This document shows, one piece after another, positions 16,042 to 27,300 of a DNA stretch of 42,101 bases. A program made the translations under genes and the position numbers. The stretch is from the NCBI GenBank assembly GCA_003245835.1, contig QKCC01000153.1, forward strand, positions 1 through 42,101, given 5' to 3'. Below the pieces are notes generated by a model. That model made no database searches. It was given only the letters and a program-made list of their open reading frames with translations, and had not been told where the DNA came from. Position 1 is the stretch's first letter. Each line of letters begins with the position of its first letter. Origin of the DNA: Spirochaetales bacterium (lineage in GTDB: Bacteria; Spirochaetota; Spirochaetia; UBA9216).

Positions 16042-17937
16042 CTACTGGTACTTGGTGTCTACCGGTTCAATATTATTGTTCTCGAAATAGTTTCTGATTG
16101 CTTCCACAGCAAGACCTTCAGGAACCAGCTTCCAGTTTTCTTCGATGTCTTCTACACCCCAGGTTTTCTTAACCTTCAGGTATTCGATCATCAGGTCCCG
16201 CATGGCCATGGAGGATTTATAAGTTGTTTCGACGGTGAGCAGGCCGTCCTTCATTGCTCCGCAGGCTGCAAGATGGCCGCCTCCTCCGTTGTAGCGGTAG
16301 CTGTTCAGGGTGACGGAATAGCTTTTCTTCAAATCAAACGGGCTTCCGTCCATGTTTCTCATATTTATTATTCTTGCCCCCGGCGCCTTTGTAAGGTCGA
16401 TATCGTATAGAAGTCCCTGGGCCATGTCGTAGTTATAACCCATCACATCGGGGTTAATTATTGAAACGGAATCAACATTGCCCTGGGTCACAACATTATA
16501 ATAGTTTGACGAATATTCAAGATAGTCCTTTATCTGCTGCCCCGTCAGCCGTACTGCATTGAGGAAGTTTTCATAAATATAGATCCCTGCTATGTTCCCG
16601 ACTGTAATGTCTCCGGCCGGGATAATGCCGTTATCGCCGAATGACGCAGCAATAGAAATATCCGCTCCTGAGAAATAAAGCTGTGTTTCATGAATCAGAT
16701 CGACTATTTCTGACTCCTGAAGCAGGGACAGCTGGAAGTTCAGATCATTTTCGGCAACACCGACTGTCTCTGACGCATACCCCTTCGAACCCTTGATGTA
16801 TTGATCGATGAATGAAAGGATTTCAGGATCTTCCTTTACCCCGTTTACAGAATGGGTAATTGCTTTTATATCGCTTACGCTGTATTTTCCGTTCTTTTCT
16901 TTCAGAGTTATTTTTAACTCTCCAAGCATTGAACCCCAGTTTGCAGCCTGGATGAACTTTACCCCGTTTACGACATTGCTGTCTGTATCGTTATATTCAG
17001 TATTCTTTGTGTCGTCGATTACCTTGTGGGAATGGGCGGTTATAATCGCGTCAAAACCCGCAGGTCCGGAACCCACCGCTTCTGCCACCAGTGCGGAGGC
17101 ATTGGGTGCAGGAATACCGAACATTGCAGCCTTTGCAATGTCATAATTCTCATTCATTCCGGAGTGGAATACTCCTATCAATACGTCCACTTTCTCTTTG
17201 TTTCTGAGGATTGGTACATACTTTTTTGCTGTCTCAACCATGTCGAGAAAATCATGCTCGGTGTGTGTATCTTCCGAAAGCCACATCGGGATACCTGGTG
17301 TCGTCAATCCGAGAAAACCGACGCGGACCCCCCCTATATCCTTAACTGTATAGGGAAGATAATAGGGCTTTGAATTATCCGATTTCCAGACAGCATTGGC
17401 GCTGAGTACGGCAATCCCTTTTGCAGCCATTTCATTTGCTACAGTTTTCATTACCATCTCGCCCTGTTCAACTTCATGGTTGCCTACCGTCCAGACTTCG
17501 TAACCCATTTTATCGAATATTGCGGTAACCGGGTTTACTTCGTCCTGATCAATAAAGTTGTAATAGTAGGACAGAAGTGTCCCCTGAATCGAATCCCCCG
17601 CTGATAAGAGCAGCGTGTTCGGATTCTCTTCACGAAGCTGATTAACAAGGGTCGATACCCGTGCAAGGCCTGTTGGTGAAGGTTTTCCCCTATACATCCG
17701 CGGTGAATTCATACTGAAATCCCAGTCAAAAAGCCAGCCGTGTTCGTCATTTGTTGAAAGGATGCTGATCTCAACAACGGAACCCGGCTCCGCCTGGTTC
17801 ACAGTTCTTTCTACCGGCGTGAAATCCTTTACCGGATAACTGATTCTCTGTTCCGCAAGCCCCGAGGCGAATGCGAAACCGGTTGACAGCAGAAGAGCCG
17901 CCAGAACTAGTGCAGCGACTTTTTTCAAGTTAAACAT
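16042..17937 (-). CDS. Secreted 5'-nucleotidase / 2',3'-cyclic phosphodiesterase-type metallophosphatase
   Basis: This 631-residue protein has an N-terminal signal peptide (about residues 1-25, ending FAFASG). A calcineurin-like metallophosphatase domain follows with ISILSTNDEHGW, LLSAGDSIQG, VGNHEVEQG and ITAHSHK as its metal-binding blocks. A C-terminal 5'-nucleotidase domain occupies about residues 380-600 (SFGDNGIIPAGDIT, NGGGGH). Enzymes of this UshA/YfkN class remove phosphate from extracellular nucleotides and nucleotide sugars in the periplasm. ATG 17937 follows AGGAGG by 5 bases and starts directly with the signal peptide; an in-frame ATG at 17970 would add a charged leader. It is monocistronic, with a terminator just past the stop. 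Confidence 0.92.
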   Translation of the reverse strand: MFNLKKVAALVLAALLLSTGFAFASGLAEQRISYPVKDFTPVERTVNQAEPGSVVEISILSTNDEHGWLFDWDFSMNSPRMYRGKPSPTGLARVSTLVNQLREENPNTLLLSAGDSIQGTLLSYYYNFIDQDEVNPVTAIFDKMGYEVWTVGNHEVEQGEMVMKTVANEMAAKGIAVLSANAVWKSDNSKPYYLPYTVKDIGGVRVGFLGLTTPGIPMWLSEDTHTEHDFLDMVETAKKYVPILRNKEKVDVLIGVFHSGMNENYDIAKAAMFGIPAPNASALVAEAVGSGPAGFDAIITAHSHKVIDDTKNTEYNDTDSNVVNGVKFIQAANWGSMLGELKITLKEKNGKYSVSDIKAITHSVNGVKEDPEILSFIDQYIKGSKGYASETVGVAENDLNFQLSLLQESEIVDLIHETQLYFSGADISIAASFGDNGIIPAGDITVGNIAGIYIYENFLNAVRLTGQQIKDYLEYSSNYYNVVTQGNVDSVSIINPDVMGYNYDMAQGLLYDIDLTKAPGARIINMRNMDGSPFDLKKSYSVTLNSYRYNGGGGHLAACGAMKDGLLTVETTYKSSMAMRDLMIEYLKVKKTWGVEDIEENWKLVPEGLAVEAIRNYFENNNIEPVDTKYQ

Positions 17938-18041
17938 TTGTTCCTCCTGTTTTTTTAAAAAGCTAAACAATGATTATAACATGAATAAACTCATGGTAAA
18001 TTTTTTCAATTAGAATGTTTTGAAACTCAGGTGAATTTATT

Positions 18042-18064
18042 GAGAATTTTGTGTTAAAATTCTC
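18042..18064. repeat. Perfect inverted repeat in the divergent gap
   Basis: GAGAATTTT and AAAATTCTC are exact inverted copies around a 5-base centre, midway in the AT-rich gap (17938-18134) between the nucleotidase and the radical SAM gene. It could be an operator for either gene. TTGAGC (18085-18090) with TAAGAT (18109-18114) is a weak promoter candidate for the radical SAM gene. Confidence 0.5.
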
Positions 18065-18134
18065 TTAATCAGGTGACATTATTTTTGAGCTGGCTACATT
18101 AATTCAGGTAAGATAATAACAGCCGGGGGACTGT

Positions 18135-19199
18135 ATGAACGGGATTCAGATTTTTAATGACATAATAAACAGCAGGTTGATTCAAAACACAAAATTTCTT
18201 TCAGGAAGGGCCTCATATCTTCCTGCCTATGCCGCTGTTTTTGCCGGCCTGAAAAACAGGGAGCGGTTCAGGGCTGAGGTTCTTGAAACTGAAGGCGTCA
18301 CCGTCCCGCCGATCCTTATTCTGAGCGTAACCAATGACTGCAATCTGAGCTGCAGGGGCTGCTATGCCTGTGCGCAGGAACGCGAGCGGGAACAGGAGAT
18401 GACAATCGCCGAGATTAAACGGATTGTCCGTGAAGCGGTCGCTTCCGGTGTCGGAATCATTTTTCTTGCCGGCGGTGAACCGTTAATGAAAGAGCAGATC
18501 CTCGATCTTCCGCGCGAGCATAAAGATACCCTGTTTGTAATGTTTACAAACGGTCTTCTGATCGATGAAGAGCTGATGATTGAGATTTCAAAAATCAGGA
18601 ATCTTGTGCCGGCGTTCAGCATCGAAGGTGATGAACAGACAACTGACGAACGCAGGGGGCAGGGGGTTTTTAGAGCGGTCGATTCGGTTATGAAAATGCT
18701 GGACAGGAATAAGGTCATGTTCGGAGCATCAATAACCCTGACCCGTGAAAATTACGGAATGGTAATGAATCCCGCATATCTCGATATGCTTGAGCAGTCC
18801 GGATGCCGGACTCTTTTCATGATAGAATATGTTCCCTGTGAGGGCGATCCTGAAAAGTGTCTGACCGCGGAACAGAAAGAGGATCTGCTTCGGCAGGTCC
18901 AGATAATTCAGCGCGACTACAATATGCTGCCCGTAGCGCTGCCGGGTGATGAAGAAAAATTCGGCGGATGCCTCGCAGCAGGACGGGGCTTTCTGCATGT
19001 AAGCAGCACCGGCAATGTTGAAGCCTGTCCGTTTGCACCGTTTTCCGATGTTAACCTGAAAGAGATGCCGTTTATGGACGCAATGCGGTCAAGAATGCTT
19101 GCCCGAATCAGGGACAATCACCACCTGCTTGAAGAGGCTGAAGGGGGGTGCGCCCTGTTTGAGAACAAGGCCTGGGTCGAACAGCTTGTTAACAGCTGA
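18135..19199 (+). CDS. Radical SAM protein with C-terminal cysteine-rich (SPASM-like) region
   Basis: This 354-residue protein has the radical SAM cluster motif Cys69-x3-Cys73-x2-Cys76 (CNLSCRGC). FLAGGEPLM is the SAM-binding GGE block. Four or more Cys lie in the C-terminal third, including Cys279, Cys298 (GNVEACPF) and Cys339 (GGCAL), which suggests an auxiliary iron-sulfur cluster as in SPASM or twitch domains. Such enzymes cleave SAM to a radical that modifies peptides, cofactors or other substrates. The substrate here is unknown, and no small peptide gene or partner was found beside it. GGGGGA precedes the ATG. It stands alone between the nucleotidase and the HD-GYP gene. Confidence 0.88.
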   Translation: MNGIQIFNDIINSRLIQNTKFLSGRASYLPAYAAVFAGLKNRERFRAEVLETEGVTVPPILILSVTNDCNLSCRGCYACAQEREREQEMTIAEIKRIVREAVASGVGIIFLAGGEPLMKEQILDLPREHKDTLFVMFTNGLLIDEELMIEISKIRNLVPAFSIEGDEQTTDERRGQGVFRAVDSVMKMLDRNKVMFGASITLTRENYGMVMNPAYLDMLEQSGCRTLFMIEYVPCEGDPEKCLTAEQKEDLLRQVQIIQRDYNMLPVALPGDEEKFGGCLAAGRGFLHVSSTGNVEACPFAPFSDVNLKEMPFMDAMRSRMLARIRDNHHLLEEAEGGCALFENKAWVEQLVNS

Positions 19200-19316
19200 A
19201 TAGCTGAATTGATTAATTGACTCTTAAATTTCTGAGGAAAGTCTAATTTTACTCGTAAAAAGCATGGAATCTGTGATATTGTTATAAAATGAGTCAGAAA
19301 TATGGGAGAGTTTTCC

Positions 19317-20567
19317 TTGGAAACGCTTTTTAATCTGGGAGAGATTCTGCACTCCGTATCACAGGCTATCGATCTTGCAAGCCGTGAAATTGCCCGTCAT
19401 CAGCAGAGAACAGCTTACATTGCGCTGGCAATCTGCAGGCAGAGCGAGCTGCCTGTCGAGGGCAGGAGGGAGCTTTATATAGCTTCACTGCTGCACGATA
19501 TAGGTGCCATAACAATCTCTGAAAAAATTGCGCTGCACCGTCAGGAAGAGCTGTACCCTGAACGTCACTGCATTAAGGGTGAACTCCTGCTGAACAGGTG
19601 TCCGTTCTTTACAATGCCCGCGAAAATTGTCAGGAACCATCACAGGGACAACTGTGACTGGCGTGAAGAAGGCCTTCTCAAAAACTGCGCGCAGATTCTT
19701 TACCTCTCCGACAGTGTTGAGCTCTCAATCAACAGGAGCGTAAATAACATTCTGCAGCAGAAGAACAGAATAATCAAGGAAATCAAACAGAAGACCGGCA
19801 GCATATTTGATGAGAATATTGCGGCAGCCTTCTTCAAAATAGCCGAGAAAGAGTCGTTCTGGCTCGAAATGATGTCGCCGCAGCTGGAGAATTACCTTCT
19901 GAAGATTAACCCCCTGAAAAATGAGTTCATCAACCTGGAAGACCTTGAAATATATTCAAAGTTTTTCAGGGATTTAATTGATTTTAAATCCCCGTTCACC
20001 GCTGCGCATTCGGCGGGAGTCTCGGTGAGTGCAGAGCTGATAGGGGAACTGGTGAACCTTGATCCTGTTCAGATTAAGAAAATCAAGATTGCCGGCAATG
20101 TGCACGATCTGGGCAAACTGATTATAGATGACAATATTCTTATGAAGAACGCTCCTCTGTCTGCCAACGAAGAATTCCTGATGAGGGCTCACCCGTTTCA
20201 TACCTACCAGATACTCAGCCTCATAAACGGAATGGACGATATCTCCAGAATTGCAGGGTATCACCATGAGCGGCCTTCGTTCAGCGGGTATCCGTTCAGA
20301 CTGGATATGGATTCACTCGAACTGCCGGTAAAAATTATGATCATTGCTGATGTGCTGACGGCAATCATCGAAGAACGGCCGTACCGGAAGGGAATGCTGA
20401 AGCCCGAAGCGTTTAAAATTGTCAACGAGCTTGTAACAGATATCGATCTTTCCGCTGTGCACAATAAAACGGTGATTGACAACTTTGAATACCTGTACGA
20501 TACCGTTCTTGCAACAGAGAATGCGATAAAGGATTTTTACGAAAACAGGCTTTCCGTGATTAACTGA
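19317..20567 (+). CDS. Tandem HD / HD-GYP phosphohydrolase
   Basis: This 416-residue cytoplasmic protein contains two HD-type modules. The first (about residues 20-140) has SLLHDIGAI, a His in RHCIKGE and VRNHHRDN but no GYP. The second (about 210-400) has His263-Asp264 in NVHDLGKL, AHPFHTYQIL, His316-His317 in YHHERPSF and Gly324-Tyr325-Pro326, the HD-GYP signature of c-di-GMP phosphodiesterases. The conserved Asp-Gly before GYP is replaced by Ser-Phe. The likely role is c-di-GMP breakdown, with the first module as a regulatory or second metal site. TTG 19317 is preferred, with GGGAGAG 6 bases upstream; ATG 19302 has no ribosome site and would nearly coincide with the transcript start of a TATAAA box at 19283. 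Confidence 0.85.
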   Translation: METLFNLGEILHSVSQAIDLASREIARHQQRTAYIALAICRQSELPVEGRRELYIASLLHDIGAITISEKIALHRQEELYPERHCIKGELLLNRCPFFTMPAKIVRNHHRDNCDWREEGLLKNCAQILYLSDSVELSINRSVNNILQQKNRIIKEIKQKTGSIFDENIAAAFFKIAEKESFWLEMMSPQLENYLLKINPLKNEFINLEDLEIYSKFFRDLIDFKSPFTAAHSAGVSVSAELIGELVNLDPVQIKKIKIAGNVHDLGKLIIDDNILMKNAPLSANEEFLMRAHPFHTYQILSLINGMDDISRIAGYHHERPSFSGYPFRLDMDSLELPVKIMIIADVLTAIIEERPYRKGMLKPEAFKIVNELVTDIDLSAVHNKTVIDNFEYLYDTVLATENAIKDFYENRLSVIN

Positions 20568-20651
20568 TAATTCCTGAATTTTATACCGAAAACCGTCTCT
20601 TCTGCTGCGTTCCGATAATCAATCATCGTTTTAAAAAACTGAAAAAAATAA

Positions 20652-20680
20652 TAGCACTGCCAAATCATCGGACTTATAAT
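20652..20680 (+). promoter_or_regulatory. Promoter for the Hpt-hybrid kinase-cyclase operon
   Basis: A perfect TATAAT stands at 20675-20680, with a poor -35 (TAGCAC, 20652-20657) 17 bases upstream. A transcript start near 20687 leaves a leader of about 48 bases before ATG 20735, with AAGGA 8 bases ahead of the start codon. The weak -35 hints at dependence on an activator. Confidence 0.45.
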
Positions 20681-20734
20681 ATACAAAACGATATTTCACC
20701 CAAAACTATATTTTAAGTAAAAGGATCCCGTGAT

Positions 20735-21346
20735 ATGTCAGAATTTCAAAAGCGGTTGTCATACTTTAATGTTGCTGAGGGGCTTCAAAGGGTCGGCGGC
20801 GACGAATCATTTTATATCGAACTACTGTCGGATTTTGTTTCGGAATTCAGGGATTCTGCCGACCGGTATGAGCAGATTCTCCGGAACGGTGACACAGAGG
20901 AAGCCCGAAGGCTGGTGCATTCGGTAAAGGGCGTATCGGGCAACCTCGGTGCAAAAAGGCTTCATGAAGCGGCGGCAGCTCTTGAGGGTGCTGTAAAGGC
21001 CGATGATATGAACAGCGCCGCTCTGCTTCTCGGACCGTTCCGGGCTGAACTTCAAGCTGCCGTTAACGAACTTGAACAGTCCGGCCTGCTCGAAAAAGAA
21101 TCCTCTGAAGCGGAAGAAGTTCCTGTTAACAGGCTTATCGATCTTGTGTCTGAATTCTCCGGGTACGCGTCATCCAGAAAAGCGAAACCGGCGAAAGACC
21201 TGGCCCGGGAATTCGAAAAATACCTGTGGCCTGCCCAGGCTGAACCCCTGATCAATGAAATAAAAATGTTGATAAAAAAATATAAATTGATTGAGGCGGC
21301 TGAAGCCGCCGACGGGCTGCTTAATGTGCTGAAGAATCTTGCGTGA
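20735..21346 (+). CDS. Stand-alone histidine phosphotransfer (Hpt) protein with helical tail
   Basis: This 203-residue helical protein lacks membrane or output domains. Its N-terminal Hpt domain carries the phospho-His in [16 protein letters not shown] (about residue 62). The C-terminal ~70 residues form an extra helical tail with RKAKPAKDLA and KYKLIEAAEAADGLL. The whole protein is paralogous to the last ~200 residues of the hybrid kinase encoded 30 bases downstream, including both Hpt and tail. Expected role: to shuttle phosphate between receiver domains, possibly between the kinase and the receiver proteins encoded at 27550 and 29173. It has no catalytic function of its own. Confidence 0.9.
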   Translation: MSEFQKRLSYFNVAEGLQRVGGDESFYIELLSDFVSEFRDSADRYEQILRNGDTEEARRLVHSVKGVSGNLGAKRLHEAAAALEGAVKADDMNSAALLLGPFRAELQAAVNELEQSGLLEKESSEAEEVPVNRLIDLVSEFSGYASSRKAKPAKDLAREFEKYLWPAQAEPLINEIKMLIKKYKLIEAAEAADGLLNVLKNLA

Positions 21347-21376
21347 TTAAAGCAGAATTTGAAAAAGGATAAATAA

Positions 21377-24300
21377 ATGAAGTTTGGTCCTGTAAAAAGT
21401 CTCCGCTGTGTGCTTATTATTCTATTTACGGCTGCCGCATGTACGCAGCTTTCAGCCCTGGAGCTTTCGGAACAGGAATCATCCTGGCTTGCCGGTCATA
21501 ATGAAATATCAATTGCGGTTATGAACGCCTGGCCGCCGATGAATTTTGAAGACAGTTCGGGCGGACCGGCGGGTATAGGCGTTGACTACCTGAATCTAAT
21601 CAGTGAAAAGACAGATATAAAATTCAGAATTATTCCGGGAGCATTCTCGGACAATCTTGAAAAAGTTAAAAATCATACTGTCGATGCTCTGATGGATGTT
21701 ACCCCGACCCCCGAAAGGGCCGAAGTCTATAATTTTACAACTCCATACCTTACAATTCCGCATAATATCTTCGGCCGGGCCGACGGGGTCTATTTCGGAA
21801 AAGAAGAGGATTTGAACGGCAGGACAGTCGCTCTTGAGGCAGGATTCGCCAATGTCAAAAAATTCAGGGAGAGCTATCCCGGCGTAAATATTATCGAAAT
21901 GCCCACAACTTATGATTGTCTTACAGCCGTATCGCTGGGAAAGGCGGACGCATATGTCGGCAACAGGGCTGTGGCGCTGTATCTTATTGCACATAATGTG
22001 ATAACAAACCTGCAGGCGGAGGGTGAAGTCAGTCTGACAAAGTCGATTTTAACAGTAGGAGTCCGAAAGGACTGGCCTCAGCTGGTATCGATTCTCGATA
22101 AAGCCTTTCAGGATGTGAGTGAATTCGAAAAAATAACAGTACAGCAGAAATGGACGGGGCAGGTAATTAATTCGAATGATATTCTGACCCCGGAGGAACG
22201 TGACTGGATCAGGAAGCACCCGGTTGTAAGGGTTCACAATGAGAAAGACTATGCGCCGATAAATTTCAATATAAACGGAACCCCAAGGGGCTACTCCATT
22301 GACTATATGAATCTTATTGCTGATGCGGTGGGTCTAAGGGTTGAGTATATTACCGGCCCTTCATGGGACCAATTCCTTCAGATGATCAGAGGCGGCTCGC
22401 TTGACGTGATGCTGAATATTGCCTGGTCAAAAGAACGGCAGAGCTATCTCGATTTTACTGAGAGCTATTTTGAGTTTGCACCGTCAGTCTTTATAAGAAA
22501 AGATGCTGTTCCTCTTGCAGGTATCGAAGATGCCTTCGGCAAAGTCATGGCTGTGCCGAAGGGGTTTTATTTCGCTGATTTTCTTAAGGAATACCAAAAG
22601 ATCGAATTGAGGGAATATGAAAATACCTCCGAATGTATTCTTGCAGTTTCACGCGGGCAGGCGGATATGCTTTTTGAGATATCACCGGTTGTAAACTATC
22701 TGATGAGTGCAATGTTTGTAACAAACCTGGTTCCCGGCGGATCTTTGGGAATCGATGCTGAAGATCTTATGGATGCCCGGATAGGTGTTTCAGCTTCAGA
22801 ACCGCTACTGTACTCGATAATCAGAAAGGGCATGGAGTTGGTTAAACAGGAACAGCTCAACGAGATCAGAAACCGATGGCTCAATTACCGTGTTTCAGGC
22901 ACAATCCAGCTTTCAGAGGAAGAAATCGATTTTATACAGAGTACCCCGGTAATAAAAATAGGGAATGAGATGGATTGGCCCCCGTTTGATTTCAATACGG
23001 ACGGTGAGCCCAGGGGGCTGTCTGTTGATTATATGAATGCAGTTGCAGAACTCACCGGCCTCAGAATAGAATATATTTCAGGATACAGCTGGACCGAGAT
23101 GGTTGACATGCTGAAAAATGACGAACTTGATATACTGCTGAACACAGTTGAGACGAGGGACCGGCAGTCATTCATGTTTTTTACCGAACCATATGCCAGG
23201 AATCCCCATGTGCTTGTGAGCCTCGAAAGTGACCCTTACTATAATCTTTCAAGTCTTAAAGGCAAAACCCTCGCAATAGGTAAGGGGTATTTTTACCAGG
23301 ATATTTTCGAAGATGAGTTCCCTGAAATAAAACTGCTGCCTGTCGATAACATTCTTGAAGGACTGACTGCAGTTGAGCTTGGAAAGGCTTCCGCTGCGGT
23401 TGGCGAACAGGCAGTAGTTAAATACCTTATAAATGAAAATATGCTCACGGGTCTGCATATCGAAAGCGCCGGAGAACTGAGCGACAGTATACATGAAGAA
23501 CTGAGCCTGGCGGTACGGAGAGATAACCCTCTGCTCTATTCCATAGTTAATAAAGCAGTCGCGGCTTTGCCCGAAACGGAACTGAAAAATATCAGAAACA
23601 AGTGGCTTGAGTCCGTTCAGGAGTCTCCGTCCGTCGATGAATCTTTTTCGAATATATTAGGTACAGGGGTACTGGTTGCCAGGGTCTTTATTGTAGTCGG
23701 GGTTCTTCTCATCTTTCTGTTTCTCGGCCAGTTTCTTTTAAGACGCAGGGCAGCCAAAGGCGGAAAATTCGATATTAGACGGATTCGGATAATGAGCATG
23801 GTTGTTCTGGCTGTTTCGATTTCGCTGATTACCGTTATAACCATTCAGAGCCTTAAAGTCGTAAGACAGAATCTGATGAAAAGGACAGCCGGGCAGCTTG
23901 AAATCATGGCGAACACGGTCGAAGAAACAATCTCGATCTGGATAAACTCGAACCTTGACCAGGTTAAAGCAGAAGCCGGGAACCCCGAGCTGAACAGGCT
24001 TGTCGGTGATCTGCTGCGGGTCCCTCGCGACCAGGGGCTTTTGCTCGGAAGCATGGAGCAGGATGCTCTTGCTGATTATCTGAAAACAAACGGCCGAAGC
24101 CTTTTTTCAAAAGGATACTTTATCATATCACCCGATGGGTTAACCCTGTCATCCGACAGGCGGGGTTTTATCGGTGAGATCAATCCTATCGTAAAATACC
24201 GGAGCGATTTTCTTCAAAAAGCGTTTACCGGAAATCCTGTATTCATCCCTCCCATGAAATGCGAGGACGAGAAGACTCATACGATAACCACAGGCATGTT

Positions 24301-27300
24301 TTATGCGGTGCCTCTGTTCAGTCATATAGGTAATGTAAATGCTGTACTTGTTCAGTGTGAGGATCCCGGTGATAAATTCAGCCTGTATTGCCAGTTGGGG
24401 CGGATCGGCAGCAGCGGCGAATCCTATGCGTTCGACGCCGACAGTATGATGCTTTCCTACAGCAGGTTTGAGAAGGACCTTCGTGAAATCAACCTTCTTG
24501 CACCTGGAATGCGCAGCGCTATGAATATTGAGATACTGGATCCGGGCGGAGATCTGACCAATGGTTTTAAATCGCAGAAGTCCGGATCCGGGCTGCCCCG
24601 CACTGAACTGATGAAGCGCGCTCAAAAGGAAGATTTCGGGGTTTTGACCGAGGCTTACAGGGATTACAGGGGAGTTCCTGTATTCGGGGCATGGCGCTGG
24701 AATGAGGAGCTTGGTATCGGAATCGCTGCCGAGATCAATGTTGATGATGCCCTGGCGTCATATAATACTGTGAAGCGCCTGGTATTCTTTGTGCTGATTA
24801 TTTCAGCTGTACTCGCTGTTTTCTCGACGCTCTTCAGTCTTATGGTCGGGGAACGGGCGAACAAGACGCTGGAAAGCGCTAATGATGAGCTTGAAGACAG
24901 GGTTTCCCGCAGAACAAAGCAGCTTTCGGAAACTAAGCGCGATCTGGAAAATACAATAGAGGCCCTGACTCATCCGTTTTATGTGATCGATGCTCAAACC
25001 TATGAAATCATATTGTCGAATTCTGCGGCAAGAAAGGTTATGACAGGAGAGGAAGTCTCAACCTGTTTCAGGCTGACTCACCGCAGCGATACACCATGCA
25101 ACAGCGAGGAACATCCCTGTCCGCTTGAACATGTCAGAACCACCGGGGAACCATTCATGGTTGAGCATGTTCATCTGAATGAGGAAGATGAACCAAAATA
25201 TGTCGAGGTTCACGGCTACCCGATATTTGATGAAGCCGGGAATGTTGCCCGGATGATTGAATATTCATTCGATATCACCGAACGCAGGGAAGCTGAGGAG
25301 CAGCTTGCAATGGCGAAGGAAGCGGCTGAGGAGGCTACAAAGGCCAAATCTGATTTTCTCGCCAACATGAGTCATGAAATCAGAACTCCTATGAACGCTA
25401 TAATAGGATTATCGCATCTGATAAAAAAAACCGAGCTGAGCAGCAAGCAGGCTGACTACATCCAGAAAATCAGCGGGGCAGCACAGAACCTTCTGGGCAT
25501 CATTAATGATATTCTTGATTTCTCAAAAATCGAAGCCGGTAAGCTGACGATGGAGTCGGTCGATTTCGACCTCAATGAAGTATTCGAGAATCTCGGCAGC
25601 ATGATCAGTCCAAAAGCACATGATAAAAACCTGGAATTGGTGTTTCATATCAATACTGATGTTCCGACTGACCTTGTCGGTGATCCGCTCCGTCTCGGTC
25701 AGGTCCTGCTGAACCTTGCGAATAATGCAATCAAATTCACCGAGAGCGGTGAGATTGCGATTTTTGCCGAGCTGATAACAAGAGATAAAAAGAATGCGGT
25801 AATAAGCTTCCTCGTCAGGGACACAGGTATAGGGCTGACCCCTGAACAGTGCAAAAAATTATTCAGTGCCTTTACGCAGGCGGATACTTCAACAACAAGA
25901 AAATACGGGGGGACGGGACTCGGTCTGTCGATCAGTAAAAGCCTTTCGGAGATGATGGGCGGCTCTATCGGTGTCGACAGCGTTCACGGCGAAGGATCCA
26001 CATTCTATTTTTCCGGCAAATTCGGAATCCGCGAGAAAAGCCGGCAGTCGATTATCCCTGCCGAGCTGAAGGCAATGAATGTTCTGATCGTTGATGATAA
26101 TTCGACAAGCCGCGAGGTTCTGGAGACCTATATACGCGATTTTTCCTTTATTCCGACCGCTGTAGACAACGGTACCGAAGCGATTCAGCTGATACGCAGC
26201 AGGTATGAGAAGGGTGAGCAGGAGTTCGATCTTGTGTTGATGGACTACAGTATGCCCGATCTGAACGGTTTTCAGACCGCGGAAAAAATAAATGAAATCC
26301 TGAAGCCCGGGGACAGACCCAAATATATTCTTGTCACTGGGTTCGGGCGCGATGAGATCCTTCACGGCATTACGAAACATAATTTTGAGGGCTTTATACT
26401 GAAACCGGTTAACCAGTCCCTGCTGTTCAACACGATTATGCAGGTCTTCAGCAAGGAACGCGAACAGGTCGGCCCGTCAACCGGAGATGAAAAACCCGAA
26501 GGTTTTGACAAAATTCGCGGAGCCACAATCCTGCTTGCCGAAGACAATGAGATCAATCAGCAGGTTGCAATGGAACTCCTCGAGGGAGAAGGCTTTTTTG
26601 TCGACGTTGCCGACAATGGCCGTATTGCTGTGGATATGCTGCAGTCAAAGGAATATGAAATTGTTCTGATGGATCTTCAGATGCCCGTTATGAGCGGGTA
26701 TGAAGCAGCCAAAAAGATCAGGGAAATAGGCCGGTTTGCCGCACTTCCGGTTGTTGCTATGACCGCTGATGCGATGAGCGGTGTCAGGGAAGAAGTCCTT
26801 GAAATCGGAATGAATGATTATATTACGAAGCCCATAGATACCTCGGAACTCTGGGACGTCCTGGTAAAATATATTCCTCCGGGTGACCGTAAACTGCCGG
26901 AAGGTTTTGCCGCCTCTGCCGGAGCATCTGCAGGACAGCACGAAGGCCCGGATGTTCCGGTTATTGACGGTATCGAAACGGAAGCCGGCCTGAAAAGGGT
27001 GGGCGGCAACCGGAAGCTCTATCTGAACCTGCTTACCAAGTTTTATTCAGACTATGCGGAATTTGAAAAATCTTTTAATGCAGTCTATCAAAAAGATGAC
27101 CCGGAAGAGGCTGTCAGGGCTGCGCACACACTTAAGGGCGTGAGCGGAAACCTCGGGGCTGAAACACTCCGGGTAAAAGCCGCTGAGCTTGAAAAGGCAG
27201 TGAAGGAAGGTACTGTAATGGAACCGTTTCTTGAGGCAGCTGCAGATGCAGTCAGAGCTGTGCTCGAAGCAGTGCAGGCAAGCGGAGTTCTGGCCGGACC

